NCBI GenBank assembly: GCA_947497185.1
Contig: CANMFL010000005.1
Location: 248,001 to 312,000 of the forward strand
Direction of reading: 5' to 3'
DNA: 64,000 nt
From: an uncultured Paracoccaceae bacterium
GTDB lineage: Bacteria > Pseudomonadota > Alphaproteobacteria > Rhodobacterales > Rhodobacteraceae
The position numbers were made by a program, and so were the translations under genes. This document shows, piece by piece, positions 28,667-38,371 of this stretch. The notes under the pieces are model-generated. The model did no database searches and was not told where the DNA came from. It saw nothing but the letters and a program-made list of their open reading frames with translations. Position 1 is the first letter of the stretch. The number at the start of each line of letters is the position of its first letter.

Positions 28667-29437
28667 TTAGTGTTGGGTGGCAGAGAGAAACCCCTGCAAC
28701 CGTTCCGTTTGCGGATTCTTGAAAAGCGTTTCTGGGTCGCCTTGTTCTTCGATGCGACCTTGGTGCAAAAACACGACATGGTCACTGACGTCGGCGGCCA
28801 TGCGCATGTCGTGGGTCACGATCAGCATGGTCCGGCCTTCGGCTGCTAAGTCTTTGATCACTTTGACCACTTCTTGTTCAAGTTCGGGATCAAGAGCAGA
28901 GGTCGGTTCGTCAAACAGCAGTGCTTTTGGTTCCATGCAAAGCGCGCGCGCAATGGCCGCGCGTTGTTGCTGGCCACCGGATAGCTGCGCAGGATAGACG
29001 TCGCATTTGTCGCCGATCCCGACTTTCGTCAGGTATTCGCGGGCTTTTTGCTCGACTTCGGCTTTGCTGCGGCCCAGCACGGTGACAGGGGCTTCCATCA
29101 CGTTTTGCAGGATCGTCATATGCGCCCAAAGGTTGAACTGCTGGAACACCATCGACAGATTTGTCCGGATACGGATGATTTGTTTCTGGTCGGCGGGGCG
29201 GCGGTTGTGCCCTTCGCCTTTCCACGTGACGGGTTCACCGCAGAACAGGACCTCGCCGGATTGGCTATCCTCAAGCAGGTTTGCGCAGCGCAGCAAGGTT
29301 GATTTGCCAGAGCCGGATGATCCGATCAGCGACACCACATGCCCAGCGGGGGCCGCGATATCGACGCCTTTGATGACTTCAAGTGAGCCGTAGGATTTAT
29401 GCAAATCACGGATTTCAATTACGTTTTCGGTTGTCAC
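28667..29437 (-). CDS. amino-acid-type ABC transporter ATPase
   Basis: 256 residues from the GTG at 29437, which has GAAGG 11 nt upstream; an ATG at 29479 lacks a ribosome site. Walker A is SLIGSSGSGKST, the Q-loop is in MVFQQFNLWAHMT, the signature is AQLSGGQQQRAAIARAL and Walker B is ALLFDEPTSALDPE. It is closest to the HisP/GlnQ class. First gene of the transporter and ligase cluster. Confidence 0.93.
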   Translation of the reverse strand: MTTENVIEIRDLHKSYGSLEVIKGVDIAAPAGHVVSLIGSSGSGKSTLLRCANLLEDSQSGEVLFCGEPVTWKGEGHNRRPADQKQIIRIRTNLSMVFQQFNLWAHMTILQNVMEAPVTVLGRSKAEVEQKAREYLTKVGIGDKCDVYPAQLSGGQQQRAAIARALCMEPKALLFDEPTSALDPELEQEVVKVIKDLAAEGRTMLIVTHDMRMAADVSDHVVFLHQGRIEEQGDPETLFKNPQTERLQGFLSATQH

Positions 29438-29524
29438 GGATACGTGGCCTTCTTTGCTTTGCAGAACAATAGGCCGCATTTTTTGGGATTCGGCAATGCG
29501 TGACTTTGCGGTGCAACCTGTGAT

Positions 29525-29965
29525 TTATTTCGACGCGGTCACGGCGATGCGTGTGGCGTTGCTATCTTGGTCGGTGACGCCAAGCATCGGGGCCACCATC
29601 CGCATCAGGCTGTTTTCCTCGGCGTCGCGTTCCCCGTCGGCCAGCACGATTTCCCACATCGCGGAAATCACGGCGCGGCGATCCTCGTAGGCGACCGATT
29701 CTTTGATCGCGCGGGTAAAGCGCACGGTGTCGGGAGCCTCTGATTCCAAGGTTTCGCAATCGCGACGTAACGCCGTTGTTTCCGCATCGGACAATCCGTA
29801 GCGTTTCAACAAAATCCGGTCGATGCGCTGCACTTCGACGTCCTGATAATCGCCATCGGCGCGGGCGAGCCGTACAAGCAGCGCGCCCAAAGCCAAGCGA
29901 GCGTCAACATCAGGAAGCGGGGCGGGGTCCGTGGCCAACAGGCCTTTGAGAAAATCTGCAAACAT
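29525..29965 (-). CDS. TerB-family (tellurite-resistance-like) protein
   Basis: A 146-residue helical protein. The C-terminal AMWEIVLADGERDAEENSLMR is the TerB/DjlA-like metal-site helix pair, and an earlier LARADGDYQDVEVQRID repeats the pattern. MFADFLKGLLATD at 29965 is the chosen start. It lies upstream of the ABC ATPase on the same strand. It is an isolated TerB-domain protein and not part of a ter operon. The function is unknown. Confidence 0.82.
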   Translation of the reverse strand: MFADFLKGLLATDPAPLPDVDARLALGALLVRLARADGDYQDVEVQRIDRILLKRYGLSDAETTALRRDCETLESEAPDTVRFTRAIKESVAYEDRRAVISAMWEIVLADGERDAEENSLMRMVAPMLGVTDQDSNATRIAVTASK

Positions 29966-30070
29966 GATCTGGATATAGGGCCGCAAGGTGGGAATGAAAA
30001 GTCGGATGTTTCGCACGCGAAACGTATTATGTACAGCGTGCGGTAATATTTTATTAATATTTACAAAGTG

Positions 30071-30850
30071 TTACTTGAGGTTTGCGAAGCGCGTAGAAAG
30101 CCATTTTGCTTCGACTACAAGGCCGAAAGGTGGGTTAATCACGAACATACCTGACCCCACCATGCGGTGACCGATGCGGGCGGGGGGGAAGCGGACTTCG
30201 TGGCTGAACGCGTCGGGGTGGTTGCGTTTCAGGTCATTAACCATCGGGACATGCGGTCCGTCAGTCAGGATCGGATACCAAAGGGCGATTACGCCAACGG
30301 GCCATTTGCGGTTCAACTTGCGGATCGTGTCGGGGATGGTTTCGTAGTCGGTTTTGATCTCGAAAGACGGATCAATCAGCAACAGGCCGCGCCGTGGATC
30401 GGGTGGGCATTGCGACAAGGCCATTTCCCAACCGTCGCGTTGCTGACAGATCGCAGAGTGTGGTTTCATGTTCTGCTGCAAGTGGCCGAATTCCTGCGGG
30501 TGCAATTCGCTGAGGAACAACGGATCGGACGGGCGCAGCACATGTGCGGCCACCATCGGCGAGCCGGGGTAGGCGTTGCGACCGTGTTCGGCGGCTACTT
30601 TGTCCAAGGCCTGCGCGTAGGGATGATTGGCGTCGAACCATTTGCGCGCAATCGCGATACCCTGCGCCGCTTCGCCTGTTTTCGTGGCCATTTCGTCGGT
30701 CGTATCATACAGCCCGCGGCCTGCGTGGCTTTCCATATAGGTTAACGGCTTGTCCTTGCGCGTCATGTATTCCAGCATCCACGCCAACAATGCGTGTTTG
30801 TGCACATCGGCCATATTGCCAGCGTGATAAGCGTGTTGGTATGACAGCAT
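30071..30850 (-). CDS. rlmJ: 23S rRNA (adenine-2030-N6)-methyltransferase RlmJ
   Basis: 259 residues. The N-terminus MLSYQHAYHAGNMADVHKHALL is diagnostic of RlmJ. The catalytic motif IV here reads LLLIDPSFEIK, with DPSF instead of the more usual DPPY. It methylates A2030 of 23S rRNA. It is divergent from the outer-membrane protein gene. Confidence 0.95.
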   Translation of the reverse strand: MLSYQHAYHAGNMADVHKHALLAWMLEYMTRKDKPLTYMESHAGRGLYDTTDEMATKTGEAAQGIAIARKWFDANHPYAQALDKVAAEHGRNAYPGSPMVAAHVLRPSDPLFLSELHPQEFGHLQQNMKPHSAICQQRDGWEMALSQCPPDPRRGLLLIDPSFEIKTDYETIPDTIRKLNRKWPVGVIALWYPILTDGPHVPMVNDLKRNHPDAFSHEVRFPPARIGHRMVGSGMFVINPPFGLVVEAKWLSTRFANLK

Positions 30851-30937
30851 TGGCGTCTCCTTGGGTTGCGCTATGTCCTATGGGACAGGGCGTGCCGCGC
30901 CAAGGTTAATCGGGCCTACAGGCCGAAAGGAAATGTT

Positions 30938-31675
30938 ATGAAGTGTGTTTTGATAGCTGGACTATGTGTTTTCGCCAGCGGGGCAAGCGTAAGTGCAGAA
31001 GTGCTGAGCTTTGATCTGGGTTTAGGTGTGCAGTCCACGCCGGGGTATTTCGGTGACGACGATGTTGAAAGCGGCGCAACTGGATCGTTTGCGCTGGACC
31101 GGTTGGTGCTGGGTGGGCTGACGATTGGTGGCGGTGATCCGAACGGGTTTGGGTTTAAGGGCGCGTTCCGTGCGATTAGCGAACGCTCTGTTGATAATCA
31201 TGCGGAACTGGCTGGTTTGGATGATGTGGATGCCGCCGTCGAAGTCGGCGCAGGCCTGACATTTACCGCGTTGCCGGATGGGGTTTCCACGATGTTGGGG
31301 AACTACGTCTTTGCCGAAGTCCGCTACGGCGTTGTCGGCCACGAAAGCTATGTCGCAGAGATCGGAACGGACGTGATTTATAAGCCGTCGCCAGAGTGGG
31401 AATTCCGCGCTGGACCGCGTTTGTTTGCGGGCGATGACGATTACGCAGCGACGTATTTCAGCGATACACGTGTCGGCTACGAAGCGGACGGCGGGCTGCT
31501 GTCGCGGGGTTTTCAGGCCAGCGCAGGTTACGATTTTAACGATGATTGGGGGGTGCTGGGCACGGTGCGCTACGACCAGTTCACGAATGACGCGGCTGAT
31601 AGCCCGATTGTGCAAAACGGGTCAGAGGATCAGGTGTCGATGAGCCTGATCGTGACCCGTGCGATTTCGTTTTGA
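30938..31675 (+). CDS. MipA/OmpV-like outer-membrane beta-barrel protein
   Basis: 245 residues. The signal peptide MKCVLIAGLCVFASGASVSA is followed by SFDLGLGVQSTPGYFGDDD, the usual MipA/OmpV opening, alternating strands, and a C-terminal aromatic (SF). The start at 30938 was chosen at the signal peptide. The family is linked to murein-synthesis scaffolding in E. coli, but that role is not shown here. It ends 8 bp from the convergent pyrG stop. Confidence 0.8.
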   Translation: MKCVLIAGLCVFASGASVSAEVLSFDLGLGVQSTPGYFGDDDVESGATGSFALDRLVLGGLTIGGGDPNGFGFKGAFRAISERSVDNHAELAGLDDVDAAVEVGAGLTFTALPDGVSTMLGNYVFAEVRYGVVGHESYVAEIGTDVIYKPSPEWEFRAGPRLFAGDDDYAATYFSDTRVGYEADGGLLSRGFQASAGYDFNDDWGVLGTVRYDQFTNDAADSPIVQNGSEDQVSMSLIVTRAISF

Positions 31676-31682
31676 GTAATCT

Positions 31683-33326
31683 TTAGACGAGGCGGCTGTT
31701 TTCAACGGCCGCCTTGACGAACCCTTCGAACAGCGGATGCGGCGCGAATGGTTTTGATTTCAGTTCTGGGTGGAATTGCACGCCGATAAACCACGGGTGG
31801 TCTTTCCATTCGATGATTTCCGGCAATTTGCCATCTGGTGACATGCCAGAGAACGTCAGGCCGCATTCTTCGAGCTTTTCACGGTATTTCGTGTCCACCT
31901 CGTAACGGTGACGGTGGCGTTCTTCGATGTGCGTGGTGCCGTAAACTTCGGCAACTCTGGACCCATCGACCAGCGTCGCGTCATAAGCGCCGAGACGCAT
32001 GGTGCCGCCTTTGTCGTCGCCCGCACTACGGGTCACGGCATGGTTGCCTTGGATCCATTCCTTGAGGTGGTAAACAACTGGTTCAAAGCGTTTTTTGCCC
32101 GCTTCGTGATCAAATTCCTCGGACCCTGCGTCCTTCATGCCAGCCACGTTACGCGCCGCCTCGACGACGGCCATTTGCATGCCAAGGCAAATGCCAAGGT
32201 AAGGCACGTTGTTCTCGCGGGCATATTGCGCCGCTTTGATTTTACCTTCGGTGCCGCGTTCGCCAAAACCGCCTGGCACGAGGATCGCATGGAAGCCTTG
32301 CAGGTAAGGGGCCGCGTCGCCTTTGTCGAAAACTTCGGCGTCGACCCATTCGATTTTGACTTTGACACGGTTGGCCATGCCGCCGTGCGTTAGCGCCTCT
32401 GCGATGGATTTATAAGCGTCTTCGAGCTGCGTATATTTGCCGACGATCGCGATTTTCACATTACCCTCGGGGTTGTGAATCCGGTCGTAAACATCGTGCC
32501 ACACGTCCAGTTTCGGCATCGGGGCAGGCGAGATGTCAAAGGCATCCAGCACGGCCTGATCGAGACCCTGTTCGTGGTAGGCCAATGGTGCCTCGTAGAT
32601 GGATTTCAGGTCATAGGCAGGCACGACGCAGTTTTTACGGACGTTACAGAACAGCGCGATCTTCTCAAGCTCGCGATCAGGGATCGGGTGCTCTGACCGG
32701 CAAACAAGCACGTCCGGCGCGATGCCGATGGATTGCAGTTCTTTGACAGAGTGCTGCGTCGGTTTTGTTTTCAACTCGCCGGATGCGGCTAAATACGGCA
32801 GCAATGTCAGGTGCATAAAGATGCACTGACCGCGTGGTTTGTCGTGGGAAAACTGGCGGATCGCCTCGAAGAACGGCAGCCCTTCGATGTCGCCCACAGT
32901 GCCGCCGATTTCGCAGAGCATAAAGTCAACTTCGTCGTCGCCGATGTGCAGGAAGTCTTTGATTTCGTTAGTGACATGCGGGACCACTTGGATCGTTTTG
33001 CCAAGGTAATCGCCGCGACGCTCTTTTTCCAACACGGTGGAATAGATCCGGCCAGAGGATACAGAATCGGTATTGCGGGCATGAACGCCCGTAAAGCGTT
33101 CGTAGTGACCGAGGTCGAGATCTGTCTCAGCACCATCATCGGTCACGAATACTTCGCCATGTTCAAACGGCGACATCGTACCCGGATCGACGTTCAGGTA
33201 AGGATCAAGTTTGCGCAGACGGACCGAAAAGCCGCGTGCCTGTAGCAGTGCGCCTAGAGCTGCGGACGCAAGGCCCTTGCCCAACGACGACACAACACCA
33301 CCAGTAATAAAGATATAACGCGCCAT
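31683..33326 (-). CDS. pyrG: CTP synthase
   Basis: 547 residues making CTP from UTP with glutamine as nitrogen donor. The N-terminal synthase domain starts [20 protein letters not shown]. The C-terminal GATase has [10 protein letters not shown] with the nucleophile Cys. Start at 33326; the open frame runs 45 codons further upstream through a structured leader. The Shine-Dalgarno GGGGGAC lies within a segment that can pair two ways. secG is the gene immediately upstream on the same strand. Confidence 0.97.
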   Translation of the reverse strand: MARYIFITGGVVSSLGKGLASAALGALLQARGFSVRLRKLDPYLNVDPGTMSPFEHGEVFVTDDGAETDLDLGHYERFTGVHARNTDSVSSGRIYSTVLEKERRGDYLGKTIQVVPHVTNEIKDFLHIGDDEVDFMLCEIGGTVGDIEGLPFFEAIRQFSHDKPRGQCIFMHLTLLPYLAASGELKTKPTQHSVKELQSIGIAPDVLVCRSEHPIPDRELEKIALFCNVRKNCVVPAYDLKSIYEAPLAYHEQGLDQAVLDAFDISPAPMPKLDVWHDVYDRIHNPEGNVKIAIVGKYTQLEDAYKSIAEALTHGGMANRVKVKIEWVDAEVFDKGDAAPYLQGFHAILVPGGFGERGTEGKIKAAQYARENNVPYLGICLGMQMAVVEAARNVAGMKDAGSEEFDHEAGKKRFEPVVYHLKEWIQGNHAVTRSAGDDKGGTMRLGAYDATLVDGSRVAEVYGTTHIEERHRHRYEVDTKYREKLEECGLTFSGMSPDGKLPEIIEWKDHPWFIGVQFHPELKSKPFAPHPLFEGFVKAAVENSRLV

Positions 33327-33339
33327 GCTTGGGCTGTCC

Positions 33340-33405
33340 CCCGTGAGTATTTTATAGGAATAGCGACCATCAAAAATCGCATCATCACGGGATTTAAGAA
33401 TACTC
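33340..33405 (-). promoter_or_regulatory. pyrG leader with two mutually exclusive stems
   Basis: In minus-strand RNA the order is GAGTATT, then CCCGTGA, then the joined segment AATACTCACGGG ahead of the ribosome site. AATACTC can pair with the first element or TCACGGG with the second, but not both at once. A small GCGA/TCGC hairpin lies inside. This is the form of a regulatory switch. Confidence 0.4.
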
Positions 33406-33502
33406 GGATTCGGCCCGCGCCCGCAACCCCCAGCACTGCTGTAATGCCGCATCTGACCCAAGATAATCCCGAGCCAGCGCGTTATGTAACAAAATCTGGT
33501 AG

Positions 33503-33868
33503 TTAGTTGCCTGACGGAACCAGCGGTGCTTCGCTAGATGACGATGGTGGCAACAGGCTTTCGCCCAGATCAGGTGTTGCGACACCGTCAGTTGCAACTG
33601 GCACGTCGATCAGACGGTCCACAACCGATGCACCAGCGGATTGCTGTGCGGCGACAATTGTCAGTGTGATGGAAGTGGCGATAAAAGCACCTGCCAAAAT
33701 CCAAGTGAACTTGCCCATAACTGTCGCGGGGGCACGGCTACCGGCGCTTCCGCCGCCACCACCGCCGCCGCCCATGCTACCCATACCGCCCTCAGAGCGT
33801 TGCATCAGCACCGCCCCAATCAGGGATAACGCCAAAATCAGGTGAATAACGAGGATGACGTTTTCCAT
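33503..33868 (-). CDS. secG: preprotein translocase subunit SecG
   Basis: A 121-residue inner-membrane subunit of SecYEG. The first membrane helix with [20 protein letters not shown] is the SecG signature. A run of eight glycines follows, then a second helix ([20 protein letters not shown]). The C-terminal tail is long and acidic compared with E. coli SecG. It is upstream of pyrG, a common alphaproteobacterial order. Confidence 0.95.
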   Translation of the reverse strand: MENVILVIHLILALSLIGAVLMQRSEGGMGSMGGGGGGGGSAGSRAPATVMGKFTWILAGAFIATSITLTIVAAQQSAGASVVDRLIDVPVATDGVATPDLGESLLPPSSSSEAPLVPSGN

Positions 33869-33948
33869 AGTGGTATAGTGCCTACGATCAGAGTGGTTTG
33901 GGGGTATTTAGGGGTTTGGGGCGCGTCTCGCAAGGGCGGATTGCGTGG

Positions 33949-34344
33949 TCAGGTGTCTATATCGTCCACATCGGCCTGTCCGGACAGTTTGCGACGCACG
34001 ATTGACCACGACAGCCCGATGGCCAAAACCAACGATAGCACAAAAAGCGCGAGCCAAGTGTTGAAGGTCGGATCGGCGAGATTGAGCCAGCCAAAGTCGA
34101 AAAGCACCCAGATCAGCGCGCCTGCGACGGCCAAGACCAGCAGCATGCCAAAGACGCCAATCGACCGCAATGTCGCGCGCAGGTAGATGGTGTAACCGAT
34201 CAGCAAGACGAGGCTCGCAAGGATCGTCAGCGGCAGTTGCGCCTCGTAATTGCCGATGCCCCAACGCACGAAATTCCATTGGGTAGGGTTATATGTCGCG
34301 GCCAGCAGTACAAAGGCAAAGCTCCAACGTAACAGAAAACCCAT
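33949..34344 (-). CDS. four-helix membrane protein, DUF6524-like
   Basis: A 131-residue inner-membrane protein with four hydrophobic helices and a charged C-terminus (RRKLSGQADVDDIDT). The opening MGFLLRWSFAFVLLAATYNP and the NFVRW segment resemble proteins I recall as DUF6524 in Rhodobacterales. It lies 80 bp upstream of secG on the same strand. The function is unknown; the DUF number is from memory and not searched. Confidence 0.75.
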   Translation of the reverse strand: MGFLLRWSFAFVLLAATYNPTQWNFVRWGIGNYEAQLPLTILASLVLLIGYTIYLRATLRSIGVFGMLLVLAVAGALIWVLFDFGWLNLADPTFNTWLALFVLSLVLAIGLSWSIVRRKLSGQADVDDIDT

Positions 34345-34475
34345 GAAATTCGTCCCTTAACCACTCATTTGGCGTCACATTGACCAGACCTGCGCGGTGG
34401 TGTCTAGAACTTTGCGGTTTCGCCGCCCCATCGGCATGGGTATAGGGGAAACGGGATTCCTAAAGGACAGATAAC

Positions 34476-35768
34476 ATGGCAAACGTAGTCGTCGTGGGCG
34501 CTCAATGGGGCGATGAAGGCAAAGGCAAGATCGTAGACTGGCTGTCCGAGCGGGCAGATGTAGTCGCGCGCTTTCAAGGCGGACATAACGCGGGCCACAC
34601 ATTGGTCGTCAGCGGTGAAGTTTATAAATTACACGCGCTGCCATCTGGTGTTGTGCGCGGCGGCAAACTGTCGGTGATCGGCAACGGTGTTGTTCTTGAT
34701 CCATGGCACTTGGTCAAAGAGATCGAAACAATCCGATCGCAAGGCGTTGAAATCACGCCGGAAACGCTGATGATCGCGGAAAATACGCCGCTGATCCTGC
34801 CGTTCCACGGTGAGTTGGATCGGGCGCGTGAAGGTCAGAATTCGGTTGCGAAAATCGGAACAACGGGGCGCGGTATCGGGCCATGTTACGAAGATAAAGT
34901 TGGTCGTCGCGTGATCCGTGTGGCCGATTTGGCCGACGATGCGACGCTTGAATTGCGTGTTGATCGTGCTTTGGTGCACCATAATGCGCTGCGCAACGGG
35001 CTTGGCCTGACCCCAATCGACCGCGATGCGTTGCTGGCTGATTTACGCGCGATTGCGCCATCTGTGCTGGAATACGCGGCACCGGTTTGGAAAGTGCTGA
35101 ACGAAAAGCGCAAAGCTGGTAAGCGGATTTTGTTCGAAGGGGCGCAGGGCGCGTTGCTGGACATTGATTTCGGCACATACCCGTTTGTGACCTCGTCTAA
35201 CGTGATCGCGGGCCAAGCGGCTGCGGGTACAGGCATGGGTCCAGGTGCGATTGATTTCGTTTTAGGTATTGTTAAAGCCTACACAACACGCGTCGGCGAA
35301 GGTCCGTTTCCAACAGAGTTGGACGATGCTGACGGTCAGATGCTGGGTGAACGCGGCCATGAATTCGGCACCACAACAGGCCGTAAACGGCGTTGCGGTT
35401 GGTTCGATGCAGCCTTGGTGCGCCAGACCTGCATTACATCAGGTGTGACCGGTATCTCATTGACAAAGCTGGATGTTCTGGACGGTTTCGAGACGCTTAA
35501 GATCTGTACCGGCTACGATTTGGACGGGGTTGTTTTGGATTATCTGCCAACAGCGGCCGACCAACAGGCGCGTTGCGTTCCGGTTTACGAAGAAATGCCG
35601 GGCTGGTCAGAGACAACCGAAGGCGCGCGTAGCTGGGCTGATTTGCCTGCCGCTGCGATCAAATATGTGCGCCGCGTCGAAGAGCTGATCGGCTGTCCGG
35701 TTGCGATGTTGTCCACATCCCCCGAGCGCGAAGACACGATCCTCGTGACGGATCCATTTGCTGACTAA
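34476..35768 (+). CDS. purA: adenylosuccinate synthetase
   Basis: 430 residues, the GTP-dependent first committed step from IMP to AMP. The GTP site [16 protein letters not shown], the IMP-binding [11 protein letters not shown] and the C-terminal region are all normal. It starts [12 protein letters not shown] after an AAAGGA site. A DUF2842 gene follows after 9 bp. Confidence 0.98.
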   Translation: MANVVVVGAQWGDEGKGKIVDWLSERADVVARFQGGHNAGHTLVVSGEVYKLHALPSGVVRGGKLSVIGNGVVLDPWHLVKEIETIRSQGVEITPETLMIAENTPLILPFHGELDRAREGQNSVAKIGTTGRGIGPCYEDKVGRRVIRVADLADDATLELRVDRALVHHNALRNGLGLTPIDRDALLADLRAIAPSVLEYAAPVWKVLNEKRKAGKRILFEGAQGALLDIDFGTYPFVTSSNVIAGQAAAGTGMGPGAIDFVLGIVKAYTTRVGEGPFPTELDDADGQMLGERGHEFGTTTGRKRRCGWFDAALVRQTCITSGVTGISLTKLDVLDGFETLKICTGYDLDGVVLDYLPTAADQQARCVPVYEEMPGWSETTEGARSWADLPAAAIKYVRRVEELIGCPVAMLSTSPEREDTILVTDPFAD

Positions 35769-35777
35769 AGGTGCGAC

Positions 35778-35993
35778 ATGGCGTTAAGTTATAAAGCCCG
35801 CAAACGCTGGGCACTGGTCGTACTGGTGCTCGGCGTACCGCTTTATATTGTGATGGCGGTGACGATCATGAACATGCTGGGGCGTCCATCTTTGTGGGTC
35901 GAACTGGCGGTTTATGTGGGGCTAGGCGTGCTTTGGGCATTTCCGTTGAAGGCGATCTTCAAGGGGATTGGCCAAGCTGACCCTGACGCCTGA
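35778..35993 (+). CDS. DUF2842 small membrane protein
   Basis: 71 residues with two membrane helices (VVLVLGVPLYIVMAVTIM and LAVYVGLGVLWAFPL) and the basic start MALSYKARKRWA, the DUF2842 pattern of alphaproteobacteria. It follows purA closely and shares the terminator at 36060-36091. The function is unknown. Confidence 0.85.
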   Translation: MALSYKARKRWALVVLVLGVPLYIVMAVTIMNMLGRPSLWVELAVYVGLGVLWAFPLKAIFKGIGQADPDA

Positions 35994-36059
35994 GATGAAA
36001 TCGCGTTGACCGCGCCGATTTACGCCGGAAATCTGTCGTAACGATTTGAATTAAAATGC

Positions 36060-36091
36060 AAAAAGGGCCGCAGTTTCCTGCGGCCCTTTTT
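36060..36091. terminator. strong bidirectional terminator
   Basis: Perfect 14-bp stem AAAAAGGGCCGCAG/CTGCGGCCCTTTTT with loop TTTC. It serves both purA-DUF2842 and the convergent 707-residue protein gene. Confidence 0.93.
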
Positions 36092-36106
36092 GTTTTTTGC
36101 GGTGGC

Positions 36107-38230
36107 TTATGCCGACCGTGCGTCTGGACGGAAGCGTGTTTGTTCAGACACTTGGAACCGGCCATTGCGGACTTTGCTGATGCGGCCCTGACGCAAAAGC
36201 GTCCCGAAAGAGCGCAGACCGTCTTCGCGGCTGAATTCTTCGTCTGTGGTCAGCTGCACTTTTTTCATGATTTGCGGACGAGAGAAGTCTTCGACGCCTT
36301 CCACGAATGATGTGTAAGCTGCGGCTGCTTCGAGCAGATCAGGCAATTCGGTGGCACCCATTTGTGCTGCAAATTGTGCGAAACCGCCTACTTCTGGCAT
36401 TTCAACGGCTTGGGCTGCGACGCGGCGTGGTTGCACGTCTGGGCCTGTTGCTGCGTCATCTTCGTCAACGCGCTGGGATGCGACCAATTTGAGTGGTGCT
36501 GCGCGTGGGCGTTCAGACCGAATGTTTTGGTCGTCTTGTGCGGCTGGGCGACGAGGGCGCACAACTTGATCCAAATCTTCGCGGAACGGTTCTTGCTTCA
36601 TAGCGTCACCACCGGATTGATCGCCAAGCTGACGGGCTGCTTCGGTTGCTGCAACTGCAGCTTTGAGCTGGGCAATCGCGTTGCGGCGACGGCTGCCTGT
36701 TGGCTCGCTAAGCGCTTCGTCGGTTTGCGTCATGATGCGTGACATGGCCGCGTCATCTGTTGCTGGCAACATTTCGCGTCCAGCGCGCGCTGGTGCTTCG
36801 ACAACTTCTGGCATCTCTACAGGCGCTTCGGTGACGTCTGGCATCTCGCTCGGTGCTTCGGCCACGTCTTCGACGATGATTTCTGCGACTTCTGGCTCGT
36901 CATCCTCGATTGAAACAACGTCTTCAGCGACGGCTGCGAGTTCACGCAGCAAGTCGTCTTCGTCGTCGTCGGACAGGTTGCCAGCAGGAATTGCAGAGGC
37001 AATGGCTGCGCGAATGTCGTCGTGTGTCGAGGTTTGCTGTGCAACCTCATCTTCAGCGACTTCGATGTCGGCTGCTGGTTCTTCAGCAACGTCTGCGATG
37101 ATGTCTTCTGCGGCAGCGTCCGACACTGTTTCTTCTGTGATTGCGTCTTCTGCAACAACATCATCAACTGGTGCTTCTGCGGTCTCTTCAACTGTCGGTG
37201 CAGCTGTTGATGTTACAGATTTCAGCGCCGCGGCGACACGTTTTGCGACACCAGAATCATCTGTTTCTGTTGGTTCTGCTGCGACGACTTCTGCCGGTTT
37301 GTCCTTGCGCAGACGCACGATGCGGGCGCGGACAGTTGGTTTCGCTGGTTGAACAGGCTCGGCCTTTGCAGCCTCTTCGGGTTCGTCGATGTCGTTGAGA
37401 TCAGAAGAGACATCTTCGTCAACTTCTGCGGCGACTTCATTTGTGTCTGCTGGATTGACTGCTTCAGCCTCTGGCTCGATTTCAGCTTCAACAGCTTCAA
37501 CAGCTTCAACAGCTTCAACAGCTTCAACAGCTTCAACAGCTTCAATCTCTGGCGCGTCGATTTCTGGCTCGTTTACCAGTTCGGCTGCTGCGGTTGTCTC
37601 GTCAGCGGAGTCGGCCATGATGTCTTCGGCGGTGACGCTGACCACAGGCTCGGAGGTGGCAGCCACGTCGTCTGTTGTGGTTGCATCCTCGTATGTTTCT
37701 TCCACTGGCGCGGCTGGCTTGCCGACAACCGCACGGATACGTTGCAATTTGGCTGCAACACTTTCCGCGTCGGGATGTTGTGGCGCCACTGGGGTCGTGA
37801 TTTCATCGACTACAGACGTCGCGTCTTCGTCTGCTTCCGGTGTTTCGCGGGATGCCATCAATGGTGCGGCTGGCATCAGTGAGGACGGCGAATCGCTGTT
37901 CTTTGGTGCTTCGGCCTTGGGGGGCATCGCGACAGAGTTTTCTGCGGCGGGTTTTTCAGCGGCGTCGTCTTCTGCCATGGTTGCACGCAGGCGGATGCCT
38001 TTGCCGTCCATCTTGGCCTCGACACGGCGCGAAATCTCGCGTTCCGCAATCTTAGCGAGCATTTCTGCGTCTGGGGCAGGTGGTTCCGCACCAAAATACC
38101 GATCTTCATGAGCCAAATCGCGGAAATATTCCGCAATTGCCTTCATGGAGTGAAAAGAATCGTCGAACCCTTCGAGGGTACACGAAAAGGTCCCATATGA
38201 GACGGTAAGAATCTTTGTTGATCCAGCCAT
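36107..38230 (-). CDS. long acidic, probably disordered protein of unknown function
   Basis: 707 residues. The N-terminal 80 (MAGSTKILTVSYGTFSCTLE...) and the C-terminal 90 (FAQFAAQMGATELPDLLEAA..., ending RPDARSA) look ordered. The 450-residue middle is very rich in Glu, Ala, Asp and Val, with a VEA tandem repeat at about 229-249. There are no signal peptide and no membrane helix. I recall similar Rhodobacterales proteins with misleading chemotaxis names, but see no CheA domain. FSREDGLRSFGTLLRQGRI near the end resembles a winged or small helical DNA/protein-binding segment; this is only a guess. Confidence 0.8.
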   Translation of the reverse strand: MAGSTKILTVSYGTFSCTLEGFDDSFHSMKAIAEYFRDLAHEDRYFGAEPPAPDAEMLAKIAEREISRRVEAKMDGKGIRLRATMAEDDAAEKPAAENSVAMPPKAEAPKNSDSPSSLMPAAPLMASRETPEADEDATSVVDEITTPVAPQHPDAESVAAKLQRIRAVVGKPAAPVEETYEDATTTDDVAATSEPVVSVTAEDIMADSADETTAAAELVNEPEIDAPEIEAVEAVEAVEAVEAVEAVEAEIEPEAEAVNPADTNEVAAEVDEDVSSDLNDIDEPEEAAKAEPVQPAKPTVRARIVRLRKDKPAEVVAAEPTETDDSGVAKRVAAALKSVTSTAAPTVEETAEAPVDDVVAEDAITEETVSDAAAEDIIADVAEEPAADIEVAEDEVAQQTSTHDDIRAAIASAIPAGNLSDDDEDDLLRELAAVAEDVVSIEDDEPEVAEIIVEDVAEAPSEMPDVTEAPVEMPEVVEAPARAGREMLPATDDAAMSRIMTQTDEALSEPTGSRRRNAIAQLKAAVAATEAARQLGDQSGGDAMKQEPFREDLDQVVRPRRPAAQDDQNIRSERPRAAPLKLVASQRVDEDDAATGPDVQPRRVAAQAVEMPEVGGFAQFAAQMGATELPDLLEAAAAYTSFVEGVEDFSRPQIMKKVQLTTDEEFSREDGLRSFGTLLRQGRISKVRNGRFQVSEQTRFRPDARSA
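37483..37545 (-). repeat. in-frame 9-bp minisatellite, 7 copies
   Basis: Seven tandem copies of CAGCTTCAA on the plus strand (63 bp), which encode IEA then six VEA units in the 707-residue protein. Length changes by whole units keep the frame. Confidence 0.95.
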
Positions 38231-38371
38231 GATTTATGCTCGCTTTCTGCCATTCGCTTTGACAGTCTGTTTACCACCAATTGGTTCCCAATCCGGAACA
38301 ACACCGCGGTTATTCCAGTATTATTTCGTGTCTGAAATATGGCAGGTTCATCCAAATAAGGCAAAACCCCC

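Noticed and set aside
33327-33502. Possible tRNA-Leu between secG and pyrG, as in E. coli
   Set aside because: No GGTTCRA T-loop, acceptor stem or D-arm could be found on either strand.
37483-37545. CRISPR-like short repeat
   Set aside because: Units are 9 bp without spacers and lie inside a coding frame; it is a minisatellite.
36663-38111. Plus-strand Ser/Thr-rich frames opposite the 707-residue protein
   Set aside because: Same reason: complement of Glu/Ala/Asp codons, with no recognisable domain.
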